In this document: positions 13,001-21,588 of the stretch, piece after piece
Layout of the letters: every line of letters starts with the position of its first letter
Numbering within the stretch: the stretch's first letter is position 1
NCBI GenBank assembly: GCA_013396755.1
Contig: VWZF01007169.1
Coordinates: 1 to 64,000 of the forward strand
Source of the DNA: Sclerurus mexicanus
Taxonomy: Eukaryota; Chordata; Aves; Passeriformes; Furnariidae
DNA length: 64,000 bases
Reading direction: 5' to 3'
Translations under genes and position numbers: made by a program
The notes under the pieces: generated by a model
What the model saw: only the letters and a program-made list of their open reading frames with translations
Database searches by the model: none
What the model was told of the DNA's origin: nothing

Positions 13001-16000
13001 CTAATTTAACTGCTTTTTGTTTAAAACAGGTGGTTTCCAAATAGCTATCAGTGCTAAGGATAGATTATTTTTAAGACGTTTATTACATACTTCCTCCAGC
13101 TGCTTTTTCAAATCCAGAATTTCTTTGCGGTATCTCTTCAGGAGGGCATCATCATCAAGTACTTCATTGACTTTTGGTGTATTCTTCATTCCTTTGGCTG
13201 TATTGGCAAACTGGAAGAATATTCTCTCATGGACAATAGTTCAAGAACAAATATTCTAAAAACACTTATTCTGTTCCATATTTCCCAACAGAATTAATGG
13301 GAGAGTTTATTAGATAAAGAGCAGCATATAATAGAGGACACAAATATTGGAATTTGCTTATTTTAATGTATTCTAAGCTTTCAAAAGGTATGTTTTCTTT
13401 GCTTGATATTAGTACCTAAAATGTGAAGCATAACATTTAAGCAAATATATCCCAAGTTTTTTTTTTTAATAAAAAGGTCAAAAAATCACCAGAAAAGGAG
13501 GACAATCCTACCTAAAGAATACAGTTCATTAGCAGTACAATTACCCTCCTTTCCTGGGGTACCTGTCTAACATCTTGTGTTAGAAAAGACTTGTTCTGTG
13601 TTTGGAAAAGGCAAATGAGAAGAGAGACTATCTCCTGCCTGCAAAGTAAGAGAAGGAGCTTTGTTCCAACTCCCAGAAAGCTCTAGGGGGACAATCTAGT
13701 ACAAGATGACAACTGGAAAAGATTCTGTGTACAAAATAAGTATTTCAACTTCCAAGTCCACAGAAGCCCTTTAGAAGATCCAAGTCATGAAAGATCAATC
13801 AGATTACATTTTGCACTGCTCCCCTGCCTACAACAAAGCCTTCAGTCAGAAGTGCTGAAGAACAGGTGAGAAGCTTTACCTGAAGAGTACTGAGCGTTTC
13901 ATCAAAAGAAACAGGAGTAATTGTACAAATAATGACTGTTTTAGCATTTCCTCCAAGGGAGTTCTGCAGAATTCGAGTCAGCTTGCTGTCTCTGTAATTT
14001 ATGAAGCTAATCAAAAAGAGGTAAGAAAAAAAAATCAGATCTTTGTATAGAAAGAAATGCACAGTAAATATATTTTCTGGAGGTAATAGGCTATTTGAAA
14101 TAGTTACCTACATAAGATTATAAATAAAGGGTTTTAATTTCTTAGTTTAGTAGTGACTTATAACAGGTATATGAACAGTTGCTTACCCGGAAGGGTCATC
14201 ACAAAGTTTTTTGATAACTTGACCCAGAATGAACAAGCTCCGATTTATATTGCAGCCTTCTTTCAATCGGACACCTAGGTACCACACAGTAATTTTTAAT
14301 TATTTTAAATTTAAAACAGCATTAAGATACATTTTCAATCTGTCAAGCTTTTGTGCTATGTTACGCTTAGATGGATTATCCAAGAGTTAAATCTCAAGTG
14401 CCACAATGCACTATGATCCATCAGCAGGCAGTATCGAACCCTTTTTAACAGCAGAAATGCATCAAAGTAAGAGAGCAGTCACAAATAAACATTTAGATCC
14501 TTTATATAGTAAGTAGCTGGTGCCATAAGAACTTAGTTTCTGTTTAAATTTTGCAAATACCCACATTTACATGCGTAAGTATGACAAATCAGCCTTAGAT
14601 ACAAGTTTTCACTTAGCCATTCTTCAAATTTACTTGTGTCCCTCTCGGATCACTTTTTTTCTGATAAAGGCATTTTTGTGCAGCTTCATGCTGTCACTGT
14701 CAACAGCCAAGCTTCTCCTTAGCTAAAGAACGAGCCATCTATTCCCTCTTCACCTTTACATACAAGTCCCTAAAAAGCTTCTAGTGATTTTGTTATTACA
14801 GGTGAATCTTCATTGATTCATCTCCATTCTATTAGTTCAGTGCATGACTGTTGCTGGGCCTGCTGTTCTAGAAAAGGTAAATTACTGCTTAATTGTTTGC
14901 ACTTTACAGCATTTACAGTATTTTCCCGAGTACCTCCTGCCCTGCCAAGGGGAAAAGAGCTTATTTATAAAAAATAAATAACACAACAGCACATAGATCA
15001 AATAATTTCTCTTCTATCATAGTCTGCTGTAAGGGTTGTTTAACAGAAGTGGTCATCAGGAGAGCCCCATTTAACACTTACCTTCAGCTCCTGTTTGACT
15101 AGCTCTTTCACTGCCTGCCAGATCTACCAAGTTCTGCAAATGTATTAAATATTTCACAGGTTAGTTCTGAGGAAGTTTAGTTTAAATCCTCTTAATTCCA
15201 AAGCTCTGCTAAGAATTTTCTAGACTAAAGTTACACTTAAAAAACCCCAAGAGGTCTGCCATTACTGGAAGTAATCCAGAGCTGCTACACACACATCAAG
15301 CCACAATTTCAAGGTGTGTAAGAACACGGACTAAGTTTGTATGAACTCTATTACACCACTCCAAACAGTATTTCAAACTTGCAACAACCCCTACCCTCAG
15401 TAAAAAAAGATAATACTTCTGTATTGAGAAATTGTGTTTAACCACTAATTCAAGCCACAGGAATCTTCCATGGGAAAAAGAGCCTAGATGAGATTATCTA
15501 GTATGCATTCCTGCATCAACTGTCTCTCCTTGCTTGTCACTGTGGAGATAAGGAAAAGAAAATAAATACCAGTGGAAAAGCCTCACTCTGAATCTGGTTC
15601 AAAGTCAACTAGAATTTCACGACATCCCATAATGATTTGCCTGAGCAAGTAGCCCTCGCTTTAGTTGTTTTTTGTTTCAGAAAGGTAAAATCCTGTATGA
15701 ACTCCACCAAGGAGGAACAGACCAAAAAGGCCAAAAACCTCTCCCCTTACCCCAGTTGGCAGACATTGCTATAAAGTCAGTTCAAACTGACAGGCCAAAG
15801 GATGGGAGTACAGATACCCTAAGTATGGTAAGAAGAAAAGGTAGGTAGTAGTTTGCTGAGGTAGCACATGAGCAGTGTTTACATGCAGACCCAGAGCTTT
15901 TTCACATGAAGCCAGAAGAGAAAGCTGTGCATGTTCATCACAGTGCATGTGAGTAACTTAATGCTAATGCCAGTTATGAATAAGACTGCTTAAGTAGATT

Positions 16001-19000
16001 TAAGCAAGCTTGAATGGTTTCATATTGATTCCATTCCTCCAGTTGTTTCAGATTATTTTCTGAGAATCAAGGTAAGGCTCTAGAGAAGGCTACTGAACCC
16101 ATAACACTCTCCTAGAAAGCAGCAGTTGTATTCCTCCCAGTTTATGATATTTCATATACTGGTAATCCACCAAAGAGATGCTAAGAGGGGTTACTTATGA
16201 AAAGAAACTTCTGGCTATTGCAGCTGTAGGGTAGATGTTCTTTTAACAACAACCAAATTTGAGCATAAAAGAAGTCTTAAAGTTACCCATTGTACAAGTC
16301 ATTTGACTGCGCTTGTCAGTGGTCAGAAACAATTGTAGGGGAAGATGTATTTAATAAAACGCAAGAGCACTCTGATATAGTCCCTTCTGCTCCTGGAAAG
16401 ACATAACACTCCCCAGTCAAGCACAAATAAACCCCCGTCAGAATTCCCTCTGGTGGAAAGTTATCCTCTATATAACACTCCAAGAGTCTCCCTCTATACT
16501 TCAGAAACATCTGCTAGAAGTTAGTAACAAAGCATGGCTGTAAGTCATTATGAAGTATCATCATTCTCTCAAACAAGCAGTAATATTAAATTGTCTAGGT
16601 AAGCTGTACCCCAAGAAACTTAAACAGATACTTACCAAGTGGGAAACCATGACTGCTCCATCACAGTTTGCATTTGCAGGGTCACTTCGTTCTCTGCTTT
16701 CAATGATCTAGAAATGCAATAAAGTGCAGTAAAGTTTTTGCCACTTTGAAAACAATGAAACCACTCCTAACAGTGAAACAGTTTTTACCATTCTGAAGAT
16801 AGTGTGAGAACGGCTGCTGTGTTCATTCATTTTTGTTTCTCCATAATGGCGATTTCCTGTCAAAACCAATATTAGAATACTTCTGCTTATATTATGATAA
16901 AATGGAGATAAACAGACAAAAAGCACAATTTTAAAGCTTTCTGAAAAACATTGATTTCTGAATATAAACTCCAAGAGATACCCCACGGTTCAGATATACC
17001 TGATTCATCAACACTTTAAGATATCAGCTGACTTTGTCTAAGTAACTTACTTTCTCCTTTTCGGATCCATTCCATAACTTGTTCTGGGGCAACCACCACT
17101 TCTTCAATCAGATCTTCTACATATGTATTCCTCTACAGAATAAACATACTCATAAATTTTACTGAACTCCAACATTCACTTCAGTACCTAAAGTTAACAT
17201 TACCAGCAATAATTATGGTATTTATTCAACAGTTAAATGTCTTTTTACTCCAAACACAAGGGATGGGTAAAGTTTAGACCTTCATCAAAACTGTGGCCTA
17301 AAGGAGTAAGAATCAAAAAACAGATTTAGAAAATTTCCTAAAATAGAATGCTGGGGGAAATAGCCTTCTGGACATTTTCTGAGGGAATCCAGGTTCTCAG
17401 AAAATGTTATAAGAACATAATCATACAACTGGTAATATTTCCCTTCTTTCCCTGTTCCAAAAACATTGATTCTTTAGGGCATAAAAAAGAAAAAAAAACC
17501 AACAACAAAACAACAAACCACCAATTTTTATTATTTGCTACAAAACTTAATAAAGAGAAACTGAAGACGCTGTTAAAGTAAATTTCTTTTTCTGTAGTGA
17601 TCATCTTACTGAATAGTTCCAGTCTCATAGTTATTCCATGATTACAGTTGATAAGTGTATCTACTTTGTAAAAGGCAAACTAGCAACAGACAACCCAAAG
17701 TCAGTTGTTATTCTACTATATCAAATGTCCTTCTGCTAATGCTGAAGATACAATTACACAATTTGAACCAGAAAAGCTTTCAACTAGATGCCTCTGAAGG
17801 CATTTTGTTTTCATTCTTTTACTACAAGCAGATACAATACTTACACTACATAATATCCACTTACATTAACATCTTCACGAATTCCCAGAGGCTTCTTTTT
17901 TCTACTATCACAAAGCAAATCTGTAATGGTTTCATTATAGATTTCCATGTAAGAAACCCTTAGCAAGAATTCTCTATCTGGAATCTAATATTGAAAGAGA
18001 AAAAAAAAAACCAAATCACAGATTAGCTGAATAACACCTTTTAATGCAAGTATTCTTAACTCAGAGATGTATGTTTGGATATTCTTCTATAGATTTCTTT
18101 CCCCTCATCCGGTCTGTAGCATTAGCATCTACCAATATAGAAAAATTTTTCTTCTATCCCACTTCTTTCCAGCTGCACTAATAGTAGATGACTTCTGATA
18201 GGTTACAAAATTAAGATAACTGCCCCACAGAAGCACGACAATGGTTCTCCCATTTAAATGCCCTTTCCATAATTGCTTTCCTCCTGCTTGGGCTCTTTCC
18301 TCTTTCTGTACCTTGTCTTCTCTCTCTGCTTATTTGGATTTACTTTTGCTGCTGCTGCGTCTTCCCCTGCCTCCCCGGTAGAGAATATTGGGGTGAGAAA
18401 AGGCTGCTCAATGGACTCGAGGAAAGTTTTCTTGGCTTTAGTTATTTTATAAACCCCCTAAGGTATTCTGCACCTCCTTAAAGGAGCAGAGACCATTTCA
18501 CTTAACTGGTAATGATTACCTGAAACTATCAAGGCAGAAGCAAGTGCTCTGCAAATATTTTGGAAAACACTGTTTTAACTTATACCTCTCCTTACTTTTA
18601 TTACAATTCAGCAATTAATAATCCTTTTGTAAGCCTGAAATAAGTAAATGTAGTGTCATATTCTTCCCACAAAAAAGGTCTTTATTGTTGTTAATATTTT
18701 AGACTTAAAATAGCAGAATAAACACAAAGCTTCATATTACATTATCTAACACATGAGCAAGGGAGTATCTATTTATAGTTGAAATCAATGTTTAACATAT
18801 TTGCAAGTTCAACAACTTGCACGGGAGCAAGGGAGTATCTATTTATAGTTGAAATCAATGTTTAACATATTTGCAAGTTCAACAACCCTACTCTGTGTTG
18901 TTCTGTTTTGATTTCAGTGAAGTGTCCAATTAGCTTTTTTTTAAACCATTCATCTTTCCCAGGCTAGCAAAGCAACTGCAACACATAGTCCAATATAAAT

Positions 19001-20504
19001 TCCTTTCCTTCCTAAGCTCCCTAATACTAACTTCTATGTAATGATCACAAAAACTACTAGCCCTTTCTGTAATTTCACTTTGATGGAAATGCTCACCTCA
19101 CAAATAATTTTGAAAACATGTTGAATTGCCTTAGGGATAATGCCCACAGAATCTTCATTTCCCATCATTGTGTATGTCTTCCCTGAAGCAGTCTGTCCAT
19201 AAGCAAAAATTGTGCCTAAAAAGGGGGTTAAATTTTACCAATTATTTCTGAAACACATTACAAACAGGATTTAAACACAGTTTTAAAACTTACCATTGTA
19301 ACCTTGCACAGCTGACTGTATAATTGGAACAGCTACACCATCATATAACTGCTGAGTGTTGTCACTTGAGTGAAAGACACGATCTTAAAAACAAAATAAA
19401 ATAAACCATGTGAATCCATTGTATTCCAAGTCAAAACCAGGTTGTCCTCTTACTCAGGATCTCCGACTTCAAATCCAATAAATGGGCATCATTGTTTGTA
19501 GGGTAACTCAAACTAAAAATATCACTGCAACACTACTAATGCAGACTTTTAGAACTTTATTTTAAAATAAACATTAAACGCAAAACCAAAACAATGCACA
19601 GATGGCAGACAAGTGAAAAAAACCAAACAAACCAAAAACTAAGAATAATGGGCACAGGTAAACAGTCATCCTGCTTAATCCTAGAAAGTTATGGCTAGTT
19701 TATCTATGATATTGTAAGTCTGACAAGACCGGCTGATTGTTAAACACCTACCCTGAAGCATGCTTTTACTGAATGTATTTTGGGAAAAATCTTTGTAGTG
19801 GCTACATTCATGTCAAGTAGGAAGACTCCAAGTGAGCCAACTAGTTATGAGGTTCTAACACTCACACTATTCAGTTTTGGGGTTTGGTTCCCCCACCCTC
19901 TCCTTCCTAAATGCTCTGGACCAGACCTGGTCTAGTCCATTTGTAACTGGATTGCATATGAAAGGCACCCTGTGTTCCGAGGCCGCTACAGCATACACCA
20001 GAAGGGAGAAAGCAAGGTCCCCCATGGAGGTGCCTTCAAAAGCGCCCTCCCCGTGCTGTGTCCCAGGGACGGCCCCCCGGCGCTGGGAAGCTGGCCCAGC
20101 CCGGGGGCGCCGCTCGGGGCACTCGCGGCCCAGCACAGCGGGAGCCAAAGGCCGCAGGAGCATCAGGGCAAACCAACTGCCTTCACGTTCTTACCGTAAC
20201 TAAATACTTTGCTCCCGTTCACGTCGGAAACAGTGTTGTTTTCACTCCTCCAGTGCAGGGACACTTTATCTCCCGGAGCATTTTCTCTAAAAGGAGAGAC
20301 AGCGTTATGGGGCGAGCGCTCTGCTGCCGCGACACGGACCCCTGAGCACGGACCCCTGAGCGCGAACCCCCTCCCTCCCTCCTTCCGCCCCTGCCGGCTC
20401 CCGGTGCGGGGAGGGGGAGCGGCAGCGCCGGGGGGCGCGGGGCCGCACCTGGCGATGAGCGGCCGCACACGCACGCAGACCGTGACGGCGCCCTCGTCCG
20501 CCAT
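884..20504 (-). CDS. CENPE: CENPE, kinesin-7 kinetochore motor (5' part, 27 exons, 3' end outside window)
   Basis: CENP-E is a plus-end-directed kinesin that moves chromosomes to the spindle equator and links kinetochores to microtubules. Exons joined by splice site and reading frame encode about 1,155 residues: motor domain (about 1-335) with P-loop GQTASGKT at 86-93, switch I NEHSSRSH at 197-204 and switch II DLAGSE at 237-242; neck and Aurora/PP1 site RRVTW near 420-424; then heptad-rich coiled coil. The start MADEGAVTVCVRVRPL matches the family start and has a good Kozak context. Human CENP-E is about 2,700 residues, so more than half of the protein lies left of position 1. Introns over 300 bases hold nothing recognisable apart from a CR1 fragment (intron 14) and a direct repeat (intron 4). 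No break or frameshift is seen except an uncertain junction at exons 26/27 beside an N. Confidence 0.96.
1298..1482 (-). CDS. CENPE: CENPE exon 26 (end uncertain)
   Basis: Encodes residues 1054-1115 (ISQMTEDMKIITSERDQLAE ... LREKLDSLKKEE), coiled coil. Acceptor AATAG|ATCT is clear. The best-looking donor, TTTG|GTAATT (end 1279), does not fit the frame of exon 27 as called; the weak GA|GTCTGT used here does. Confidence 0.75.
2329..2487 (-). CDS. CENPE: CENPE exon 25
   Basis: Encodes residues 1001-1053 (NILAHEELRNTQSSLKQSQD ... ALGKTIKELETR), aligning with the family segment QEQLRNALESLKQHQET. Acceptor AAAG|AACA, donor CGG|GTAAAA; 159 nt, phase 0. Confidence 0.9.
2683..2994 (-). CDS. CENPE: CENPE exon 24
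   Basis: Encodes residues 897-1000 (LSSKMKELEEKTAEQNQ ... QLKEDIKDTVSM). Contains LNEMEQLKE and a DQLKxDIxDTVxM motif, both shared with the human protein. The acceptor AAAG|CTCT is set by frame; a second AG eight bases on would frameshift. Donor ATG|GTAGGA; 312 nt. Confidence 0.93.
3783..4097 (-). CDS. CENPE: CENPE exon 23
   Basis: Encodes residues 792-896 (ILEKCEELRLLKLENEKLLS ... LSKEAQKSKATLDEVKLE), heptad-rich coiled coil; LSKEAQK is shared with human. 315 nt, phase 0 at both ends; acceptor GGCAG|ATTC, donor GAG|GTCAGT. Confidence 0.93.
5113..5267 (-). CDS. CENPE: CENPE exon 22
   Basis: Encodes residues 740-791 (DLLAPVELEKKAADLKGELE ... EFQSLPNTVEMQKEE), coiled coil. Acceptor TCTAG|ATTTG, donor GAG|GTAAAA followed by a poly-A run; 155 nt. 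Confidence 0.92.
5716..5893 (-). CDS. CENPE: CENPE exon 21
   Basis: Encodes residues 681-739 (NELLDNHNRMQKDVQLYQSQ ... LLEGKVPK), matching the family DIQLYQSQ and GKVPK. Acceptor TGAAG|AATG, donor AAAG|GTACTA, which leaves one base that exon 22 completes to aspartate (KVPKDLL in the family). Confidence 0.92.
6513..6647 (-). CDS. CENPE: CENPE exon 20 (GC donor)
   Basis: Encodes residues 636-680 (GDSEKLIEEIQQLNKSLL ... AFLRTENLELKEKM); the end matches the family SAFLRSENLELKEKM. The donor reads AAGATG|GCAAGT, a GC-AG intron. The nearest GT, four bases on, would shift the frame. 135 nt. Confidence 0.9.
6764..6883 (-). CDS. CENPE: CENPE exon 19
   Basis: Encodes residues 596-635 (AEINSKLEQLKEKENKIK ... 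RVERETSFSV), coiled coil. Two in-frame donors three bases apart are possible: GTG|GTAAAC (end 6764, chosen) or TCA|GTGGTA (end 6767). Acceptor TTTAG|GCAG. Confidence 0.88.
7131..7205 (-). CDS. CENPE: CENPE exon 18
   Basis: Encodes residues 571-595 (IQLMHEIANLKNLVSNSEAY NEELE in two parts), matching the family QLIHEISNLKNLV. Acceptor CACAG|ATCC, donor GAG|GTGAGC; 75 nt. Confidence 0.94.
9211..9378 (-). CDS. CENPE: CENPE exon 17
   Basis: Encodes residues 515-570 (DIAVNEVNALQANFNNLVLE ... EIDEFEALEKQTQKDHE), a coiled coil whose end matches the family DEFEALERKTKKDQE. Acceptor TTCAG|GATA, donor GAG|GTAAGG; 168 nt. A 2-kb intron without recognisable content follows. Confidence 0.93.
9459..9515 (-). 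CDS. CENPE: CENPE exon 16 (small symmetric exon)
   Basis: Encodes residues 496-514 (TQRDFEESVQLCEALALEK). 57 nt, phase 0 at both ends, so it could be skipped without a frameshift. Acceptor TCTAG|ACTC, donor AAG|GTAGGT. I recall no clear counterpart in the human sequence, so assignment rests on splice sites and coil character. Confidence 0.78.
9830..9924 (-). CDS. CENPE: CENPE exon 15
   Basis: Encodes residues 464-495 (STLENSEYDNQ ... QISDVEWIAGPNMNW); SDVEW aligns with the family SEIEW. Acceptor TTCAG|CTAC restores the codon split after exon 14. Donor TGG|GTAACA is weaker than its neighbours. Confidence 0.88.
10226..10785 (-). mobile_element. CR1 LINE 3' fragment in CENPE intron 14
   Basis: On the minus strand it ends with the CR1 3' terminus (GGTCTTTGAAGTTCCAACTC, then AAACCATTCTATA). 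The end of CR1 ORF2 is still legible at 10546-10785 (RLRKLGLFSLEKALG). It is 5'-truncated and broken by mutations, an old insertion in the same orientation as CENPE. Confidence 0.9.
11109..11253 (-). CDS. CENPE: CENPE exon 14 (Aurora/PP1 regulatory site)
   Basis: Encodes residues 416-463, starting AKRRRRVTWAPGKIN. In human CENP-E the threonine of this RRVTW motif (T422) is phosphorylated by Aurora kinases and overlaps a PP1 docking site; here it is T423 by my exon count. Acceptor AAAG|GCCA, donor ATT|GTAAGT; 145 nt. Confidence 0.94.
11610..11768 (-). CDS. CENPE: CENPE exon 13
   Basis: Encodes residues 363-415 (AMEKDQLAQLLEEKNSLQKV, then LVTSASFASKQNVK). MEKDQLAQLLEEK matches the family coil after the neck. 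Acceptor GGAAG|GTGT, donor AAA|GTAAGC; 159 nt. Confidence 0.95.
13091..13210 (-). CDS. CENPE: CENPE exon 12 (end of motor, neck)
   Basis: Encodes residues 323-362: FANTAKGMKNTPKVNEV completes the motor and neck linker, and LLKRYRKEILDLKKQLEE starts the neck coiled coil. Acceptor TCCAG|TTTG, donor GAA|GTATGT; 120 nt, phase 0. Confidence 0.95.
13880..14006 (-). CDS. CENPE: CENPE exon 11
   Basis: Encodes residues 280-322 (FINYRDSKLTRILQNSLGGN ending FDETLSTLQ), nearly identical to the vertebrate CENP-E motor; contains the YRDSKLTR and LGGN kinesin signatures. Acceptor TTAG|CTTC, donor CAG|GTAAAG; 127 nt. Confidence 0.96.
14187..14274 (-). CDS. CENPE: CENPE exon 10 (microtubule-binding helix)
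   Basis: Encodes residues 251-279 (GVRLKEGCNINRSLFILG ... KKLCDDPSG), the alpha-4 region that contacts the microtubule. Compared with the human sequence as I recall it, the loop after KKL is one residue shorter. Acceptor CTAG|GTGT, donor CCGG|GTAAGC. Confidence 0.93.
15082..15133 (-). CDS. CENPE: CENPE exon 9 (switch II)
   Basis: Encodes residues 234-250 (NLVDLAGSERASQTGAE). DLAGSE is switch II. Acceptor TGCAG|AACT, donor GAAG|GTAAGT; a short exon of 52 nt. Confidence 0.95.
16636..16707 (-). CDS. CENPE: CENPE exon 8
   Basis: Encodes residues 210-233 (IIESRERSDPAN ... VMVSHL), leading into the switch II strand. Acceptor CTAG|ATCA, donor TTG|GTAAGT; 72 nt, phase 0 at both ends. Confidence 0.93.
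16789..16856 (-). CDS. CENPE: CENPE exon 7 (switch I)
   Basis: Encodes residues 187-209 (RNRHYGETKMNEHSSRSH then TIFRM). NxxSSRSH is kinesin switch I, which senses the gamma-phosphate. Acceptor GACAG|GAAA, donor ATG|GTAAAA; 68 nt. Confidence 0.95.
17051..17132 (-). CDS. CENPE: CENPE exon 6
   Basis: Encodes residues 160-186 (RNTYVEDLIEEVVVAPEQ then VMEWIRKGE), aligning with the family segment NVYVADLTEEVV. Acceptor TGTAG|AGGA, donor GAAA|GTAAGT; 82 nt. Confidence 0.93.
17485..17523. repeat. A/C-rich simple-sequence tract
   Basis: A run of A with CAA and CCAA units in CENPE intron 5. No coding character. Confidence 0.7.
17865..17984 (-). CDS. CENPE: CENPE exon 5
   Basis: Encodes residues 120-159, starting IPDREFLLRVSYMEIYNET and ending GIREDVN. 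SYMEIYNE is a conserved kinesin core segment. In frame (phase 0) at both ends; acceptor TTAG|ATTCC, donor AAT|GTAAGT. Confidence 0.95.
18755..18886. repeat. 62-bp direct repeat in CENPE intron 4
   Basis: A 62-base sequence starting GAGCAAGGGAGTATCTATTT occurs at 18755-18816 and again, identical, at 18825-18886, with eight unrelated bases between. A recent local duplication, or an assembly artefact. Confidence 0.93.
19097..19215 (-). CDS. CENPE: CENPE exon 4 (P-loop)
   Basis: Encodes residues 80-119 (GTIFAYGQTASGKTYTMMG...). GQTASGKT is the ATP-binding P-loop at 86-93, the same numbering as in human CENP-E. Acceptor TTTTAG|GCAC, donor GAG|GTGAGC. The intron after it holds a 62-bp direct repeat. 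Confidence 0.95.
19294..19383 (-). CDS. CENPE: CENPE exon 3
   Basis: Encodes residues 50-79 (DRVFHSSDNTQQLYDG... AVQGYN). DRVF and VQGYN are strongly conserved kinesin motor segments just before the P-loop. Acceptor AAG|ATCG, donor AATG|GTAAGT; 90 nt. Confidence 0.93.
20195..20286 (-). CDS. CENPE: CENPE exon 2
   Basis: Encodes residues 19-49 (REN APGDKVSLHW ... NGSKVFSYG), aligning with the family segment ending in DGSKSFNF. Acceptor TTTTAG|A at 20286 restores the codon split in exon 1; donor ACG|GTAAGA. A second AG two bases on would break the frame. Confidence 0.9.
20449..20504 (-). CDS. CENPE: CENPE exon 1 (start codon, first motor beta strand)
   Basis: The start codon is at 20502-20504 in the context GCC ATG G. 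It encodes residues 1-18, including VCVRVRPL, the beta-1 strand that contacts the nucleotide base in kinesins. The donor is AG|GTGCGG; 56 nt, ending with two bases of a split codon. Confidence 0.93.
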
Positions 20505-20557
20505 GGCGGGGCCAGGGGCGCGGGACCGCGGGAGCGCTGCCCCAACCGCCGCCGCCG

Positions 20558-20588
20558 TTTGAACTGCGCCCACGCCGCTCCCCATTGG
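20558..20588 (-). promoter_or_regulatory. CENPE: CHR-type element plus CCAAT box
   Basis: TTTGAA (plus-strand reading) at 20558-20563 matches the cell-cycle homology region bound by the DREAM/MuvB complex. A CCAAT box (minus strand; ATTGG on plus) at 20584-20588 would bind NF-Y. A CCAAT box a few tens of bases from a CHR near the start site is the usual layout of G2/M genes, and CENPE is expressed in G2/M. Binding is inferred. Confidence 0.6.
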
Positions 20589-21034
20589 CCCGCGCGGACG
20601 CACGCCGTGCGCGGAGCGTACCACTCGCACAGAGCTGGGGGGGAGCGGCGAGCGGGACGAGCAAGCGAAGCACAGCGAGGCACCGGCTGAGCGGCCCCGG
20701 AGCGCCCCGCGACCCCCGCAGCTGGCGGCAGGCCGCGATGGTGCGCGCCAGGCGGCGGGCGGCGCCCGGAGGGTGTCCCGGTGCGGAGCCGCGGGATGGC
20801 TCCGTGTGGGGGGAACCGCGGGGCATCGTGCGCGGCCGGTACCGCCGTGCGTGCCGCCAGACCGTGTCCCCAGGTGCCACATACATCTCCGGGGACCGTG
20901 ACTCCACCACTGCCCTGGGCGGCCTGTTCCAATCCATGGCAAGCTTTTCCGTATTTTTCCCTGCTATCCAGCCTGCTGAATCCGAGCTGTATGCTTTCAC
21001 ACGTTAAAGCACACGTCCCGCACGTCGTTATTTT

Positions 21035-21040
21035 TTTATT
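21035..21040 (-). terminator. RSPH4A: Poly(A) signal of the RSPH4A-like gene
   Basis: AATAAA on the minus strand, about 325 bases past the stop codon, followed by a GT-rich stretch (GTGCGGGACGTGTGC) typical of the downstream element. Cleavage would fall near 21020, about 430 bases before the CENPE CCAAT box. Confidence 0.65.
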
Positions 21041-21365
21041 TAAGTAAAATGCATCGAAGTGAGGGTTAGAAAAACGGTGGGTACATTTGGTGGATGGGAG
21101 CCCTTAGTTCAGAGCTGTGTCGGTTCAGGAAGGAGACTTTGCAGAGTCACCCGAGGAAAAGGCGGTGCCATCGCACAGCCCTGATGCCAGTGCGTGAGGG
21201 GCTTCAGGGGGGGAGAGCGAGGGGAACGAAGCTGCAAAGAGAAGCCTACAGAAATCAACAAAGAAGGCACGCCCCAACTGTGTTTCTTTTAAGGGCAGCG
21301 GGTTAATGACTATGACTATATTATTCACGTTCCTACTTTTAAAACAGTACGTTTTCCCCCACGTT

Positions 21366-21588
21366 TTAATCATCCTCTTCTTCCTCTTCCTCCTCTTCCT
21401 CTTCTTCATCTGCGGCTAAAGCTTCCTGCGCAGCCTTGAAAGCCAGTTCCTCTTCCAGAGTGGGGTCTCTTGTCTCAGTGATTGCTGGACCGCTGGGATA
21501 TTCTGTTTGCACCGGCGGGGGCAGAATGGGATTGTGGTTTTCTGGACTGTATTTGTGACCCCAGCCGAAGTAGATGTTCTCAAATGTC
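21366..21588 (-). CDS. RSPH4A: RSPH4A-like exon 6 (C-terminus)
   Basis: Encodes TFENIYFGWGHKYSPENHNP, PVQTEYPSGPAITE, LEEELAFKAAQEAL and an acidic tail of about 13 E/D residues; TAA stop at 21366-21368. Human RSPH4A ends with the same layout. Acceptor CTCAG|GACA. Confidence 0.94.

Larger units (their letters stand above)
20040..20900 (-). promoter_or_regulatory. CENPE: CENPE CpG island promoter
   Basis: GC-rich, CpG-rich sequence covers exons 1-2 and about 400 bases upstream of the start codon, against an AT-rich background. No TATA box is seen. The transcription start is probably within about 100 bases of the ATG, since CHR and CCAAT elements lie at 20558-20588. Confidence 0.8.

Noticed and set aside
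19867..21007. Overlapping ORFs on both strands in the CENPE promoter region
   Set aside because: Stop codons are rare in a CpG island. Only exons 1 and 2 of CENPE have homology and splice sites; the rest show arginine-, proline- and alanine-rich translations without family similarity.
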